Source: a bacterium
GTDB taxonomy: Bacteria > Caldisericota > Caldisericia > Cryosericales > Cryosericaceae
Reading direction: 5' to 3'
Assembly: GCA_021373025.1 (NCBI GenBank)
Contig: JAJFTL010000022.1
Coordinates: forward strand, 124,001 to 188,000
DNA length: 64,000 bases
Position numbers and translations under genes: made by a program. Position 1 is the stretch's first letter; every line of letters begins with the position of its first letter. Positions 8,419 to 17,464 of this stretch are shown here, one piece after another. The notes beneath the pieces were generated by a model. It was not told the DNA's origin. It worked only from the letters and a program-made list of their open reading frames with translations, and ran no database searches.

Positions 8419-11037
8419 GTGAAGAAGCTTGTCATTGCGGAAAAGCCGAGTGTAGCGGAACAACTTGCCGCTGTTATTGATCACTGCAAGAAGGGTCGCG
8501 ACTACTATGAAGGTGAACACTATATCATCTCGTGGGCTGTAGGTCACCTTGTCGGATTGGCAGAGCCGGAGGAGTATGACAAGAAGTACAAGCAGTGGCT
8601 GCTGTCCTACTTGCCTGTCATACCCGAGAAATTTCGTTTTTCCGTGCTTCAGGGCGCCGAAGAGCGCTTTGGCGCACTGAAGAAACTCATCGCTTCGAAG
8701 GATGTGGACGAGGTCATCAACGCCTGTGATGCTGGTCGCGAGGGAGAGTTGATCTTCCGGAATATCTATGTGCAGGCTGCAGGGAAGAAACCTGCTTCAC
8801 GTTTGTGGCTGTCCTCCTACACGGAAGAAAGCATCCGTGACGGTTTCAAGCATATCCAGCCTGAATCGGCGTACGACGACTTGGGCAGAGCAGCACTAGC
8901 GCGTTCTGAGGCGGATTGGCTCGTGGGTATCAACGCGACGCGGGGTCTGACGCGGCGGAATGGGTCGCTGGTAACCGTGGGGCGCGTGCAGACACCGGTT
9001 CTGGCGCTCATCGTAAAGCGCGAGAAGGAGGTTCAGGCGTTCGTACCGGAGCCTTATTTCGAGGTGAACGCCGAGTTCAAGGTGTTGCCGCAGGGTGAAC
9101 CCACCTACACAGGATTGTGGCATCGTGGTTCTGAAACCAGGCTTTCTGAGGAGGCGGGAGCTCAGGCCATTGCAAGAAAGTGCTCGGGGCACAAAGGGAC
9201 GATTCAGTCGGTTGTCCAGAAGGAGAGTCGCATGCAGGTGCCCTACCTCTATGATCTGGGACTCTTGCAGCGTGAAGCAAACAGCTTGAATGGCCTCAGT
9301 GCGAGCCGAACGCTCAGGGCAGCACAATCGCTGTACGAGGAGAAGCGTGCAATTACCTATCCCAGGACCGACAGTAAGTACTTGCCTAAGGCGCTTCGCA
9401 AAGAAGTCATGACTGTCCTCGGAGACCTTGATGCGGGGGAGTACGCTCCATTTGTTCAACATGTGCAACGCGATGGATGGAAGATGCGGCCATTCGTGTT
9501 CAATGACGACAAGGTCAGCGATCACTACGCTATTATTCCAACGGGTACGAGAGTTGATCGCAGCAGCCTGTCGCATGATGAGAGTGTGGTCTACGATCTA
9601 GTGGTCCGTAGGTTTCTCGAGCAATTCTATCCAGAAGCTGTCTTGATGTTGACGCACGTTGAGACTGTTGTCGAGAACGAGACGTTCGGTAGCGATGGCA
9701 GAGTTGTGAAAGCTGTTGGATGGCTGGAAGTTGCTCCACGTGAAGCAGAAAGCAAGGATTTGCCGGATCTTCACGATGGACGAAGCGTCCAGGCATTCAA
9801 AGTCCAGAGCGAGCGCAAGCTGACAAAGGCTCCGGCGCGGTTTACGGACGCATCCATTATTGCTGCCATGGAAACGGCCGGGAAACTGGTTGATGACGAG
9901 GAGTTGGCTGAAGCACTGAAAGAGCGCGGGCTGGGAACTCCCGCCACGCGAGCAGAAATCATCGAGAAACTGATAAGAACTGGAGTCGTTGAGCGGAAAG
10001 CTCGAAGTCTTGTCGCGACAAAGAGGGGCATAGACCTGATCGACCTTCTCGAAGGAATCCAGCTGTCCGATCTGGTGGCTCCGGATCTCACCGGAGATTG
10101 GGAAATGAGCTTGCGCAAGATAGAGAAAGGGTTGTTGGATGACGGGGAGTTTCTTCGCCGTATCGAGGAGTTCACGCGACAGATGATCGACAAGATCAAG
10201 GGGTACGATGCGCCAACGCAGATTGGCATTGAGTCGACAGAGCCGTTGGGCGTGTGTCCGATGTGCGGAGGCAACGTTGTCGAGCGTCCTTCGTCCTATG
10301 TGTGCGAGCACCATGGCCGAAAGAAAACGGATTGCAAGTTCAGTATCCCCAAGACCATCTTGAGGCGTTCTATCAGCCGGGAGGAAGCTCGGCAGCTCAT
10401 CACAGAGAAGAAGACTGACATGCTTGACGGATTTGTCAGCAGGCGCGGATTCAAGTTCAGTGCCCGTCTTCTCCTCAAACCCGACAACACGCTCAAGTGG
10501 GAGTTTGCTGAGGGATCGGGTGGAGGTTCAGCTGCAGGAGAACCTGTCGTCAACGAGGAGCCGGTTGGGCGCTGCCCAGTGTGCCAAGGTACCGTCGTGG
10601 AAACGACCGAGCACTATCGGTGCACGACTGCTGGCTGCCATTTTCAAATGAAGAAGACGTATGCAGGCAAGACCGTTGATCGTGTGATGGCTCGCAAGCT
10701 TCTCGAACAGGGCAAAACAGATTTGATTGAGGATTTTGTCTCCAAGTACAACAGGCCATTTTCTGCCTACCTGAAACTTGGGGACAGGGGCAAGATCGAG
10801 TTTGAATTCCTGAACAAGGGACCGAGACCGAAAAGGCAAGCGGTGCAGCGCAAGACGTCGGCATCAGCAGGTGACACGACGGTTCATCAGATTGAATCAT
10901 CGAAGGCAAAAAGTTCCAGGAAGGTGGCTGGGGCAAAGCCCGCTGCACGTGGTGAAGCAAGAAAGACAGCAGCTGTCTCGAAAGGGGCGGTACCGAAGAC
11001 ACTCAAAGACAAAGGCGGTGCTCATGATTCCATTTAG
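8419..11037 (+). CDS. topB: DNA topoisomerase III (type IA)
   Basis: Type IA topoisomerase that passes single strands through a transient break, relaxing or decatenating DNA. It has 872 residues and starts at GTG. The Toprim domain begins LVIAEKPSVA and contains DAGREGELIF. The catalytic tyrosine is Tyr314 in the ITYPRTDSKYL motif. Two C-terminal Cys-rich repeats start near residues 612 and 717 (CPMCGG and CPVCQG), followed by a Lys/Ala-rich basic tail that probably grips DNA. The Cys repeats and tail make it longer than E. coli TopB. It overlaps the next gene by 14 bases. Confidence 0.93.
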   Translation: MKKLVIAEKPSVAEQLAAVIDHCKKGRDYYEGEHYIISWAVGHLVGLAEPEEYDKKYKQWLLSYLPVIPEKFRFSVLQGAEERFGALKKLIASKDVDEVINACDAGREGELIFRNIYVQAAGKKPASRLWLSSYTEESIRDGFKHIQPESAYDDLGRAALARSEADWLVGINATRGLTRRNGSLVTVGRVQTPVLALIVKREKEVQAFVPEPYFEVNAEFKVLPQGEPTYTGLWHRGSETRLSEEAGAQAIARKCSGHKGTIQSVVQKESRMQVPYLYDLGLLQREANSLNGLSASRTLRAAQSLYEEKRAITYPRTDSKYLPKALRKEVMTVLGDLDAGEYAPFVQHVQRDGWKMRPFVFNDDKVSDHYAIIPTGTRVDRSSLSHDESVVYDLVVRRFLEQFYPEAVLMLTHVETVVENETFGSDGRVVKAVGWLEVAPREAESKDLPDLHDGRSVQAFKVQSERKLTKAPARFTDASIIAAMETAGKLVDDEELAEALKERGLGTPATRAEIIEKLIRTGVVERKARSLVATKRGIDLIDLLEGIQLSDLVAPDLTGDWEMSLRKIEKGLLDDGEFLRRIEEFTRQMIDKIKGYDAPTQIGIESTEPLGVCPMCGGNVVERPSSYVCEHHGRKKTDCKFSIPKTILRRSISREEARQLITEKKTDMLDGFVSRRGFKFSARLLLKPDNTLKWEFAEGSGGGSAAGEPVVNEEPVGRCPVCQGTVVETTEHYRCTTAGCHFQMKKTYAGKTVDRVMARKLLEQGKTDLIEDFVSKYNRPFSAYLKLGDRGKIEFEFLNKGPRPKRQAVQRKTSASAGDTTVHQIESSKAKSSRKVAGAKPAARGEARKTAAVSKGAVPKTLKDKGGAHDSI

Positions 11038-11518
11038 CGCAATTTTCAGTGTCGACTTCTTTTTCAATCTCGCGTACGCGCTTCTGGCAGCTGGTGGACT
11101 TGTAATGGCAATAAAGTATAGGCGTTCTCAGGATGGCAAGGCCAGCCTCTTTCTTCTTCTTACCACAGCGCTTGTTACGACGTACTATACCCTGCAATGG
11201 CTCCTGGGAAGCTTTGTCTCCTACTATGTCAGCAACTATGCAGCAGTTCACCCAGAATATCAGTTTCCATCGTGGCTCAACGTGGGACTTGTCATCCTGT
11301 TTACTGGGTTGAATTACGCATTTATTGTGACGCTTGGGCTGACGGCCTTGTTTGCAGTCAAGAAGGGCCGCGCGGAGAGGTTCGTGGGTGTTCAGGTCGA
11401 TCATGGCGAGATTATCGGCGAGTTGGTCTCTCAGTCTTCCGTTGACAGCGAGCAGGCTGAAACGACGGACGACATCGAGCTTCCTTCTGAGCCTCCAATT
11501 TCTGGATCCCAAGGATAG
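11024..11518 (+). CDS. Small membrane protein of unknown function
   Basis: Unrecognised 164-residue protein with three predicted membrane segments (about residues 8-28, 40-60 and 85-110) and an acidic C-terminal tail rich in Ser and Glu. The start ATG at 11024 lies inside the end of topB, preceded by AGGCGGTG. It is packed between topB and the HD hydrolase with almost no spacing, so the three are probably co-transcribed. Nothing in the sequence indicates its role. Confidence 0.7.
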   Translation: MIPFSAIFSVDFFFNLAYALLAAGGLVMAIKYRRSQDGKASLFLLLTTALVTTYYTLQWLLGSFVSYYVSNYAAVHPEYQFPSWLNVGLVILFTGLNYAFIVTLGLTALFAVKKGRAERFVGVQVDHGEIIGELVSQSSVDSEQAETTDDIELPSEPPISGSQG

Positions 11519-11521
11519 GTG

Positions 11522-12073
11522 ATGAATCGGGAGGAGCTGTACGACATAGTTGTCGAGCGTTCGCCGTCTCGGAATCTCGTGAATCACATGCTCGCTGTTG
11601 AGGCGATCATGCGTGGTCTGGCCATTCACTTCCATGAGGACGCTGATAAATGGGGTCTGGCCGGGTTGGTCCATGATATTGACTATGCGGAAACCAAGGA
11701 CAAACCAAATCTGCACGGCATTGTCGGTTCCGAACAGCTGCACCTGATGGGCGTTCCTGAAGACATCTGCTACGCTGTTCGAGTGCATAATGCCTTGCAT
11801 GGACTGCCGCGCAGGAGCATGATGGACAAAGCGTTGTATGCAGCCGATCCATTGTCGGGTCTGATTGTCGCATGTGCACTCATTCGACCGGACAAGAAGC
11901 TGGATGGCGTTGATACGGATTTTGTCATGCTTCGCTTCAAGGAAAAGCGTTTTGCTGCCGGTGCAAACAGGGATCAAATACTTGCTTGCCAGGAAATGGG
12001 ACTTGATGTCTATGATTTTGTGGGCATCGGGCTGACGTCAATGAAGGAGATCTCCGCGGAAATCGGTCTCTAG
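11522..12073 (+). CDS. HD-domain phosphohydrolase
   Basis: A 183-residue HD/HDIG-type metal-dependent phosphohydrolase. Its expected ligands are in order: His in NHMLAVEA, the His-Asp pair in LVHDIDYAE, His in HGIVGSE and VRVHNALHG, and Asp in YAADPLSGL. The substrate is unknown; small HD proteins of this kind act on nucleotides or related phosphates. The start is ATG at 11522 behind AAGGA; a GTG one codon earlier is the alternative. It directly follows the small membrane gene and ends the topB unit at a hairpin. Confidence 0.8.
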   Translation: MNREELYDIVVERSPSRNLVNHMLAVEAIMRGLAIHFHEDADKWGLAGLVHDIDYAETKDKPNLHGIVGSEQLHLMGVPEDICYAVRVHNALHGLPRRSMMDKALYAADPLSGLIVACALIRPDKKLDGVDTDFVMLRFKEKRFAAGANRDQILACQEMGLDVYDFVGIGLTSMKEISAEIGL

Positions 12074-12077
12074 GCCC

Positions 12078-12131
12078 AGCTGCCATGACCCAGGGTGTGA
12101 GCCCGCTCTCGTGGCAGGCTTCTTGTTTTTT
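12078..12131 (+). terminator. Terminator after the HD gene
   Basis: A long-loop inverted repeat (GCTGCCATGA against TCGTGGCAGG) followed by TTCTTG and seven T residues at 12125-12131. Confidence 0.65.
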
Positions 12132-12138
12132 TGGAATA

Positions 12139-12204
12139 GAAGTATACTTCATTGGTAAGTAGTGCTTGTTGATTTCTTGCAAGTGGTACTTGCCAAGATA
12201 TCAT
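12139..12204 (+). promoter_or_regulatory. Promoter with three AAGT/ACTT operator-like sites
   Basis: TTGCAA (12177-12182), 16 bases and TATCAT (12199-12204) form a promoter about 20 bases before the aminotransferase start. Three dyads share AAGT...ACTT half sites: perfect GAAGTATACTTC (12139-12150), imperfect AAGTAGTGCTT (12157-12167) and GCAAGTGGTACTTGC (12179-12193). The last covers the -35 box and spacer, a position suited to repression. Confidence 0.55.
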
Positions 12205-12224
12205 CACAATGTGGAGGCAGATCG

Positions 12225-13433
12225 ATGTCGCTAAATGCAGAAGAGTTGTTCTCGGAAAGGGCGTTGGCTTCTCGACCGTCGGAAATCAGAGAGCTTCTCA
12301 AACTCGTCGACAGTCCGGAGATCATTTCACTTGCAGGAGGTATGCCGGATGACCGCTTCTTCCCTATCGACCGGGTTGTTGAGGCGAGCACCTATGCGTT
12401 GAGAGAATACGGCACCAAGGCGCTTCAGTATGGTTCCACCGAGGGCATCAAGAAATTACGCGTTCTGCTCGGGAGTCGAATGGAAAGTGAAGGCGTCCGT
12501 GGGGTCGACCTTGACAACGTTATCATCTCCACTGCATCACAGCAAGGTCTGAGTCTGGTATCTCAGATTTTTGTGAATCCTGGTGATACCGTTATCGTGG
12601 AGGAGCCGTCCTATCTTGGCGCGATCCAGGCTTGTGCAAGCATGCAGGCCAAGTTCTGTACAGTTCCCCTTGACCAGGATGGCATGAAGATGGACGTCCT
12701 GGAAGAGAAGCTTCGGGAGCTGCAGAAGGCAAACATTCGGCCGAAGTTCGTGTACACCTGCCCTACGTTCCACAATCCTGCCGGTGTCACGATGACGGCG
12801 GAACGTCGCAGACAGTTGATCGATCTGGCGGACAAGTATAATCTGCTCATCGTGGAAGACGATCCATATGGAGAAATTCGGTTTGAGGGTACGTCGGTTC
12901 CCTCGCTGCTGGCACTGGGTGGCAAGGAGCGTGTTGTAGCGCTCAGGACATTCTCCAAGATCAGTTTCCCGGGGCTGAGGCTGGGCTGGATCGTTGCGCG
13001 CGAAGACATCATGAAGAGAATCGTCACCGCAAAGCAGGCCGCAGACTTGTGTTCGCCAGCCCTGACCCAGTATATTGCCTATGAGTTCATCAGCCGTGGG
13101 TGGATGGACGAATATCTGGAGGTAGTTCGCCAGGAGTATCCCAAGAAGAAGAACGCGATGATTGCCGCTCTCGAGAAGTATTTTCCGAGTGGTTGCACGT
13201 GGACTAATCCCGAGGGAGGGCTGTTCGTATGGGTAAAAACGCCGGACAACGTCGACACGGCCGCCATATTCAGTGAAGCCATCGCAGCGAAAGTCGCGTA
13301 CGTTGTAGGGGTTGCATTTTATCCCAACAGAGACGACAATAGCCACATGCGACTGAACTTTTCCGCAGTGGATCCGGAGCACATTACTGAAGGCGTGCAC
13401 CGCCTGGGCGACCTGCTGAAGACAAAGATATAG
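12225..13433 (+). CDS. PLP-dependent aminotransferase (2-aminoadipate/LysN-like)
   Basis: Fold-type I aminotransferase of 402 residues, closest in character to the LysN/2-aminoadipate and MocR-associated branch. The N-terminal ISLAGGMPDDRFFP is typical of that branch. The PLP lysine is in RTFSKISFPGLRLGW, and the active-site Asp and Tyr are in VEDDPYGEIRF. The C-terminal arginine region is MRLNFSAVD. The exact amino acid substrate cannot be read from the sequence. The start is the ATG at 12225 after GGAGG; an upstream in-frame extension would cover the operator region. It stands alone, between two terminators. Confidence 0.87.
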   Translation: MSLNAEELFSERALASRPSEIRELLKLVDSPEIISLAGGMPDDRFFPIDRVVEASTYALREYGTKALQYGSTEGIKKLRVLLGSRMESEGVRGVDLDNVIISTASQQGLSLVSQIFVNPGDTVIVEEPSYLGAIQACASMQAKFCTVPLDQDGMKMDVLEEKLRELQKANIRPKFVYTCPTFHNPAGVTMTAERRRQLIDLADKYNLLIVEDDPYGEIRFEGTSVPSLLALGGKERVVALRTFSKISFPGLRLGWIVAREDIMKRIVTAKQAADLCSPALTQYIAYEFISRGWMDEYLEVVRQEYPKKKNAMIAALEKYFPSGCTWTNPEGGLFVWVKTPDNVDTAAIFSEAIAAKVAYVVGVAFYPNRDDNSHMRLNFSAVDPEHITEGVHRLGDLLKTKI

Positions 13434-13457
13434 CGACTGGTCCACAGGATACTGCTG

Positions 13458-13496
13458 CAATCCCCGCGATGTTTGTTAGTCGCGGGGATTGTTTTT
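13458..13496 (+). terminator. Strong terminator after the aminotransferase
   Basis: A near-perfect 12-bp stem (CAATCCCCGCGA with TCGCGGGGATTG) with a ten-base loop, followed by five T residues. Confidence 0.92.
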
Positions 13497-13513
13497 CTCG
13501 ATGGATGGTGAGT

Positions 13514-14287
13514 TCAGGCATGACGGAAGACGGGGCAGACTGTTCGGTAGTCGCACGAGAAACAGGAGCTGCCGCGTTTCGCCTGGAAGTCTCCTGTAAG
13601 GATTCGATGCGCGGTCGTTGTCACCACTTGGCGAGATTTGTCCATGTACGTCTCTGTTCCTTCCGTCAATTCAGCTTTCAGGTTTTCGCGGAGGTAGTAC
13701 GTCTGGAGGAGGAAGCGCTGTCCTTTGAATTCATCCTGCTGAGCTAGCGCGGCCGCGTAGAGTGCTACCTGAAATCGATGAGAGGACAGTGTTGATGCAC
13801 TTCGGGGTTTGGATGATTTGTAGTCGACAATGCGTAGGACGTTATCGGACACCCGATCGATACGGTCTACAATGCCGGTGAAGGGAATGCCATCAAGAGC
13901 CGTGGTGAAGAAGCGTTCCGCATAGAGCGTCTGGTGCCAGGTGCACTGGAAGACGGGAAAGAAAGCGGTCAGGATGCGAAGAGCAAGCTGTTTTTTGCGT
14001 TCTTCTTCCCTGTCGTTGGCATAGCCCTGAGAAAGCCAACTCTCTGTCAACATCTGTGACAGCGACGTGGGGAAGAGGGAGCTCTGCTCAGCGTACAGCA
14101 GGCCGTCCTCACCAACGTGACAGGTGGGCAGTCTTTCGAGGACAGCGTGAATACTCTTTCCATAGCTGAAATACCAATGCGGCAGTTCAGGGATTTTCTG
14201 AATGTACTTCAGTTCAAATTTCCGGGGGCATTCGTTGTATGTTGCGATCCTGGAGTAACTTAGCGGTTCTGTAAGTGTGTTTGCCAC
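13514..14287 (-). CDS. RecB-like PD-(D/E)XK nuclease with Fe-S cysteines
   Basis: Stand-alone nuclease of 257 residues. Near the N-terminus is SYSRIATYNECPRKFEL, the hallmark of AddB/RecB-type nucleases. The GKSIHAVLE His, the Asp in TGIVDRIDR and the VDYKSSK motif form the active site. The C-terminal CFSCDYRTVC gives C-x2-C-x5-C, which with the N-terminal Cys would hold a 4Fe-4S cluster as in AddB and Cas4. It starts at GTG behind GGTGGAG and overlaps coaE by 28 bases. It lies downstream of polA and coaE, so a DNA repair role is plausible. There is no helicase partner or CRISPR nearby. Confidence 0.83.
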   Translation of the reverse strand: MANTLTEPLSYSRIATYNECPRKFELKYIQKIPELPHWYFSYGKSIHAVLERLPTCHVGEDGLLYAEQSSLFPTSLSQMLTESWLSQGYANDREEERKKQLALRILTAFFPVFQCTWHQTLYAERFFTTALDGIPFTGIVDRIDRVSDNVLRIVDYKSSKPRSASTLSSHRFQVALYAAALAQQDEFKGQRFLLQTYYLRENLKAELTEGTETYMDKSRQVVTTTAHRILTGDFQAKRGSSCFSCDYRTVCPVFRHA

Positions 14288-14859
14288 AGAGACTCCACCT
14301 GCTTCCGTGTTTTTTCGACGTCTTGTGTGTTGTCGATGATCACATCGGCGAAAGGCAACTTTTGATCCAGTGGCATCTGGGCAGCGATGCGACTGACAGC
14401 CTCATCCCGTGAGAGGTGATCGCGGGTCATGAGGCGCTCCAATTGCTCTGCTTTTGATGCTCGAACGACCCAGACTTCATCGACGAGGCTCTGCCAGCCT
14501 GCCTCGATGAGAATGGCAGCATCGAGAACTACGGCATCCGATGTTCGGTGCAGGCATTCCATTTCCTTGATGATGAGCTCTGTCATGACAGGGACCATAA
14601 TGGAATTGAGTTTGAAGAGCAGGTCCGGACTATTAAAGACAAGGTTGCCCAGTGCTCGGCGGTCAAGCTGGCTTCCACGAAAGACACCGCTGCCAAAGGC
14701 GGTTCTCACCTGGTCAAGGGCCCCCCCGACATTTCTGGCAAGGACGCTCTTTCCGATGAGATCCGCATCCAGCACAGCAGCTCCAAGCTCACGCAGCATT
14801 GATGACACCAAACTCTTGCCTGAAGCAATGTTGCCGGTGAGCCCAATGTCGATTCTCAT
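14260..14859 (-). CDS. coaE: Dephospho-CoA kinase
   Basis: Last step of coenzyme A synthesis: phosphorylates dephospho-CoA with ATP. It has 199 residues, the usual length. The P-loop is GLTGNIASGKS at the N-terminus, followed by DADLIGKSVL, and the lid region carries the expected arginines (RLMTRDHLSRDEA). Its ATG overlaps the polA stop by four bases and its end overlaps the nuclease gene, so polA-coaE-nuclease is one unit. The polA-coaE order is common in bacteria. The other CoA gene in this window, coaX, lies 31 kb away. Confidence 0.95.
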   Translation of the reverse strand: MRIDIGLTGNIASGKSLVSSMLRELGAAVLDADLIGKSVLARNVGGALDQVRTAFGSGVFRGSQLDRRALGNLVFNSPDLLFKLNSIMVPVMTELIIKEMECLHRTSDAVVLDAAILIEAGWQSLVDEVWVVRASKAEQLERLMTRDHLSRDEAVSRIAAQMPLDQKLPFADVIIDNTQDVEKTRKQVESLWQTHLQNR

Positions 14860-17429
14860 TCGAGGTCCCGGAGGCTTGGCCCAGACGAAACGTGTGCTAC
14901 AAGGGGAACAGAAAGTTGCACAGCTGTTTCCATGGAGTTCTGCATCAGCGACCGCACCTTGTCAAGTTCGTCAGCAGGTGTATCGACAACGATCTCATCG
15001 TGCACCTGAAGCACCATACGTGCGCTGAGAGGCAGCAAGCTGCTTGCGAGATGAATCATGGCTATCTTGATTGCATCTGCAGAGCTTCCCTGCACAACGG
15101 TGTTGAAAGCCTGGCGAACTGCCTCCTGGCGCTCCGTGTTGTTGTGGCTGTTGATATGGGGCACTCGTCGCTGGTGGCCAAGAATCGTCGTCACATATCC
15201 ATCACGCTGGGCCGCCTCGATAATGTTGTCACGATACTCCTTGATGCCAGGAAACCGTTGCAGATAGCGTTCAATATAGCGTCGGGCATCGTCGCTGGTG
15301 ATGTTCAGTTGACGGGCAAGACCATAGGGCGAAATGCCATAGATGATGCCAAAGTTGATGGTCTTGGCGCGCTTCCGCATTTCTGGCGTGACTTGGGATT
15401 CGGGAACGTCGAAGACCTGAGAGGCAGTGTGCAGATGGATATCTTCACCTTGTTCAAATGCGTTGCGCAGGTTCTGGTCACCTGAAAGATGAGCGAGCAT
15501 CCTGAGATCGATTTGAGAGTAGTCTGCTGAGACAAGGCACCAGCCCTCATGGCTGGGAATGAATGCTTGCCTGATTTCCCTGCCAATTTCTGTTCTGGCG
15601 GGGATATTCTGCAGGTTCGGGTCAATGCAGCTGATGCGGCCCGTGGAAGTTCCAGTCTGGAGAAATGTTGGATGGATCTTTCCGTCCGGCCCTACGTAGC
15701 GCACGAGTGAATCTGCGTAGGTTCCCTTAATTTTGGTCAGCTGTCGGTGTTCCAGAATCAGTGAAATGACAGGATGCTGGTTCTGGATCGCCTCTAGAGA
15801 CTCAACGTCGGTGCTCAGGCCTGTCTTGGTCTTTTTGGTTGGGGACAGGCCAAGCACGTCGAAGAGCAAGACGGCCAGTTGCTTCGGTGATTGAAGGCTG
15901 TATTCACGTGTTCCCACCAGTTCATACGTTTGTCGCTCAAGATCGGCAATGCGAAGCCCAAGCCTTGCCCCGAAGTCTCTCAGATAGCCAGTGTCCGTTC
16001 GTATACCAGCAATCTCCATGTTCGCAAGTACCATCGCAAACGGCATTTCCATTTGATCCAGAACAGGCATCAAGTGCGTTGACTCAAGAGCTGCGTCCAA
16101 TGGATAGGAGACACGGTAAATAAGCTCCGCTAGGCCCTCCGCACTCGATGGATCTCCAGCAAGACCCCATGCTTCGCCGATACGATCAGCTCCCCACGCT
16201 TTTTGGTCTGGATCCAGCAGGTATTGCTCAAGCATGATATCTCGTACGTTGGGCGGTGGTGCGATGCCCAGAGGAATAAGGATGTGAAGCAGTTTCTTGT
16301 AGTCATAGACGTAGGTCATGGCTGATGACCATAGGCGAAGAGCATCGGGAAGCGAGCCGAACGTGGCGTCCACATGTTTCGAAGAGGCATCGTCCCTTGT
16401 CCGGCGTGCAATGGTGAATCCTTGTCCGCCATCGTCTGGAAGAATAGCAAGAGCGATCCTCTGATCAGGAGAAGCTATCAGTTCTCGTGCAGGCTTTGGT
16501 GAGGAAGGACCAGATTGAAACAAGTCATCAGAGAGGGCTGGCTTTGCGGTCAGGGCAAGTGCCGGGAGGCCGAGTACCTTTGCTGCACGCCTACTCAACG
16601 TGACGAGGGACAAGCTGGCAAACAATTGAGTGGCCAGTTCAACGTCTGGAGACTGGCGCAGAAGATCCGCGAGGGCTACTGGTTCCGCGAGATCCGTCCG
16701 GATCGTGACCAGCGATCGATTGCGGAGGATCAGATCGCGGTTCTCTTCAAGCAGTGCCTTGTAGCGCTCAGGGCCGCCATTGGCCAGCAGGGCTTCAACA
16801 GAGCCAAATTCCTGGATGAGTTTCAGGGCAGTCTTCTCTCCAATGCCACGCACGCCCGGGATGTTGTCCGAAGGGTCACCTGTCAGCGCCTTCACGTCAA
16901 TGAGTTGGGTGGCTGAAACCCCGAACTCGGCAGAGATCGCAGCCGGCGTATACTCTCGTATGTCTTTGACACCCTTGACCGTGATGCGCACTGAGGTGTT
17001 TTCGTCTGTCAACTGCAACAGGTCATTATCTCCAGAATAGATGATACATGGAATCCTCGACTGGTACGCAATTCGAGTGTAGACGCCTATGAAGTCATCT
17101 GCTTCAAACCCATCCTTTTCTCGTGTAACGATTCCTAGAGCTCTGACGAGCTGCTTGAGGTTGATCAGTTGACTGACAAGTTCGTCAGGCATGGCCTGCC
17201 TGTTCGCTTTGTATTCCTGGAACATTTCATGGCGATACGTTGCTGCCTTTCGGTCAAAGAAGACGCCCATGTACTGAGGTTGAAGGTCCTCAATGATACT
17301 GAGAAGCATCGTGGTGGTACCAAGAATTGCGCCGGTAGGGATCCCAGCAGGCGAACTGAGGTGTGGCATGGCATAGAACGCACGATAGAGGATTGAACTT
17401 CCATCAACCAGTACTACTCGATTTGTCAT
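14856..17429 (-). CDS. polA: DNA polymerase I
   Basis: Gap-filling repair polymerase, 857 residues. Residues 1 to about 290 are the 5'-3' flap exonuclease (VDGSSILYRAFYAMP, GFEADDFIGV, GIGEKTA). The middle domain lacks the DxE signature of a proofreading exonuclease, so that activity is probably lost, as in several thermophiles. The polymerase domain has motif A DYSQIDLRMLAHLSGD (Asp636), motif B KRAKTINFGIIYG and motif C QVHDEIVVD (HDE at 810-812). The ATG lies six bases after a TACAAT box at the end of comEC, so a leaderless mRNA is predicted. Confidence 0.96.
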   Translation of the reverse strand: MTNRVVLVDGSSILYRAFYAMPHLSSPAGIPTGAILGTTTMLLSIIEDLQPQYMGVFFDRKAATYRHEMFQEYKANRQAMPDELVSQLINLKQLVRALGIVTREKDGFEADDFIGVYTRIAYQSRIPCIIYSGDNDLLQLTDENTSVRITVKGVKDIREYTPAAISAEFGVSATQLIDVKALTGDPSDNIPGVRGIGEKTALKLIQEFGSVEALLANGGPERYKALLEENRDLILRNRSLVTIRTDLAEPVALADLLRQSPDVELATQLFASLSLVTLSRRAAKVLGLPALALTAKPALSDDLFQSGPSSPKPARELIASPDQRIALAILPDDGGQGFTIARRTRDDASSKHVDATFGSLPDALRLWSSAMTYVYDYKKLLHILIPLGIAPPPNVRDIMLEQYLLDPDQKAWGADRIGEAWGLAGDPSSAEGLAELIYRVSYPLDAALESTHLMPVLDQMEMPFAMVLANMEIAGIRTDTGYLRDFGARLGLRIADLERQTYELVGTREYSLQSPKQLAVLLFDVLGLSPTKKTKTGLSTDVESLEAIQNQHPVISLILEHRQLTKIKGTYADSLVRYVGPDGKIHPTFLQTGTSTGRISCIDPNLQNIPARTEIGREIRQAFIPSHEGWCLVSADYSQIDLRMLAHLSGDQNLRNAFEQGEDIHLHTASQVFDVPESQVTPEMRKRAKTINFGIIYGISPYGLARQLNITSDDARRYIERYLQRFPGIKEYRDNIIEAAQRDGYVTTILGHQRRVPHINSHNNTERQEAVRQAFNTVVQGSSADAIKIAMIHLASSLLPLSARMVLQVHDEIVVDTPADELDKVRSLMQNSMETAVQLSVPLVAHVSSGPSLRDLE

Positions 17430-17464
17430 GAGTTTATTGTATCAGCGTCTTGAGTCAGACGCAA
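17427..17464 (-). promoter_or_regulatory. Leaderless promoter of polA
   Basis: On the minus strand, TTGCGT (17459-17464), 17 bases, TACAAT (17436-17441), then six bases to the polA ATG at 17429. The -35 box overlaps the last codons of comEC. No Shine-Dalgarno sequence is present. Confidence 0.6.

Noticed and set aside
11003-11977. Long antisense frame opposite the membrane and HD genes
   Set aside because: No start signal or family features; the plus-strand genes explain the region.
12537-13460. Long antisense frame opposite the aminotransferase
   Set aside because: Shadow of a well-identified gene; it would cross the terminator.
13514-14287. Cas4
   Set aside because: The N-terminal motif is of the AddB/RecB kind, and there is no CRISPR array or cas gene in the window.
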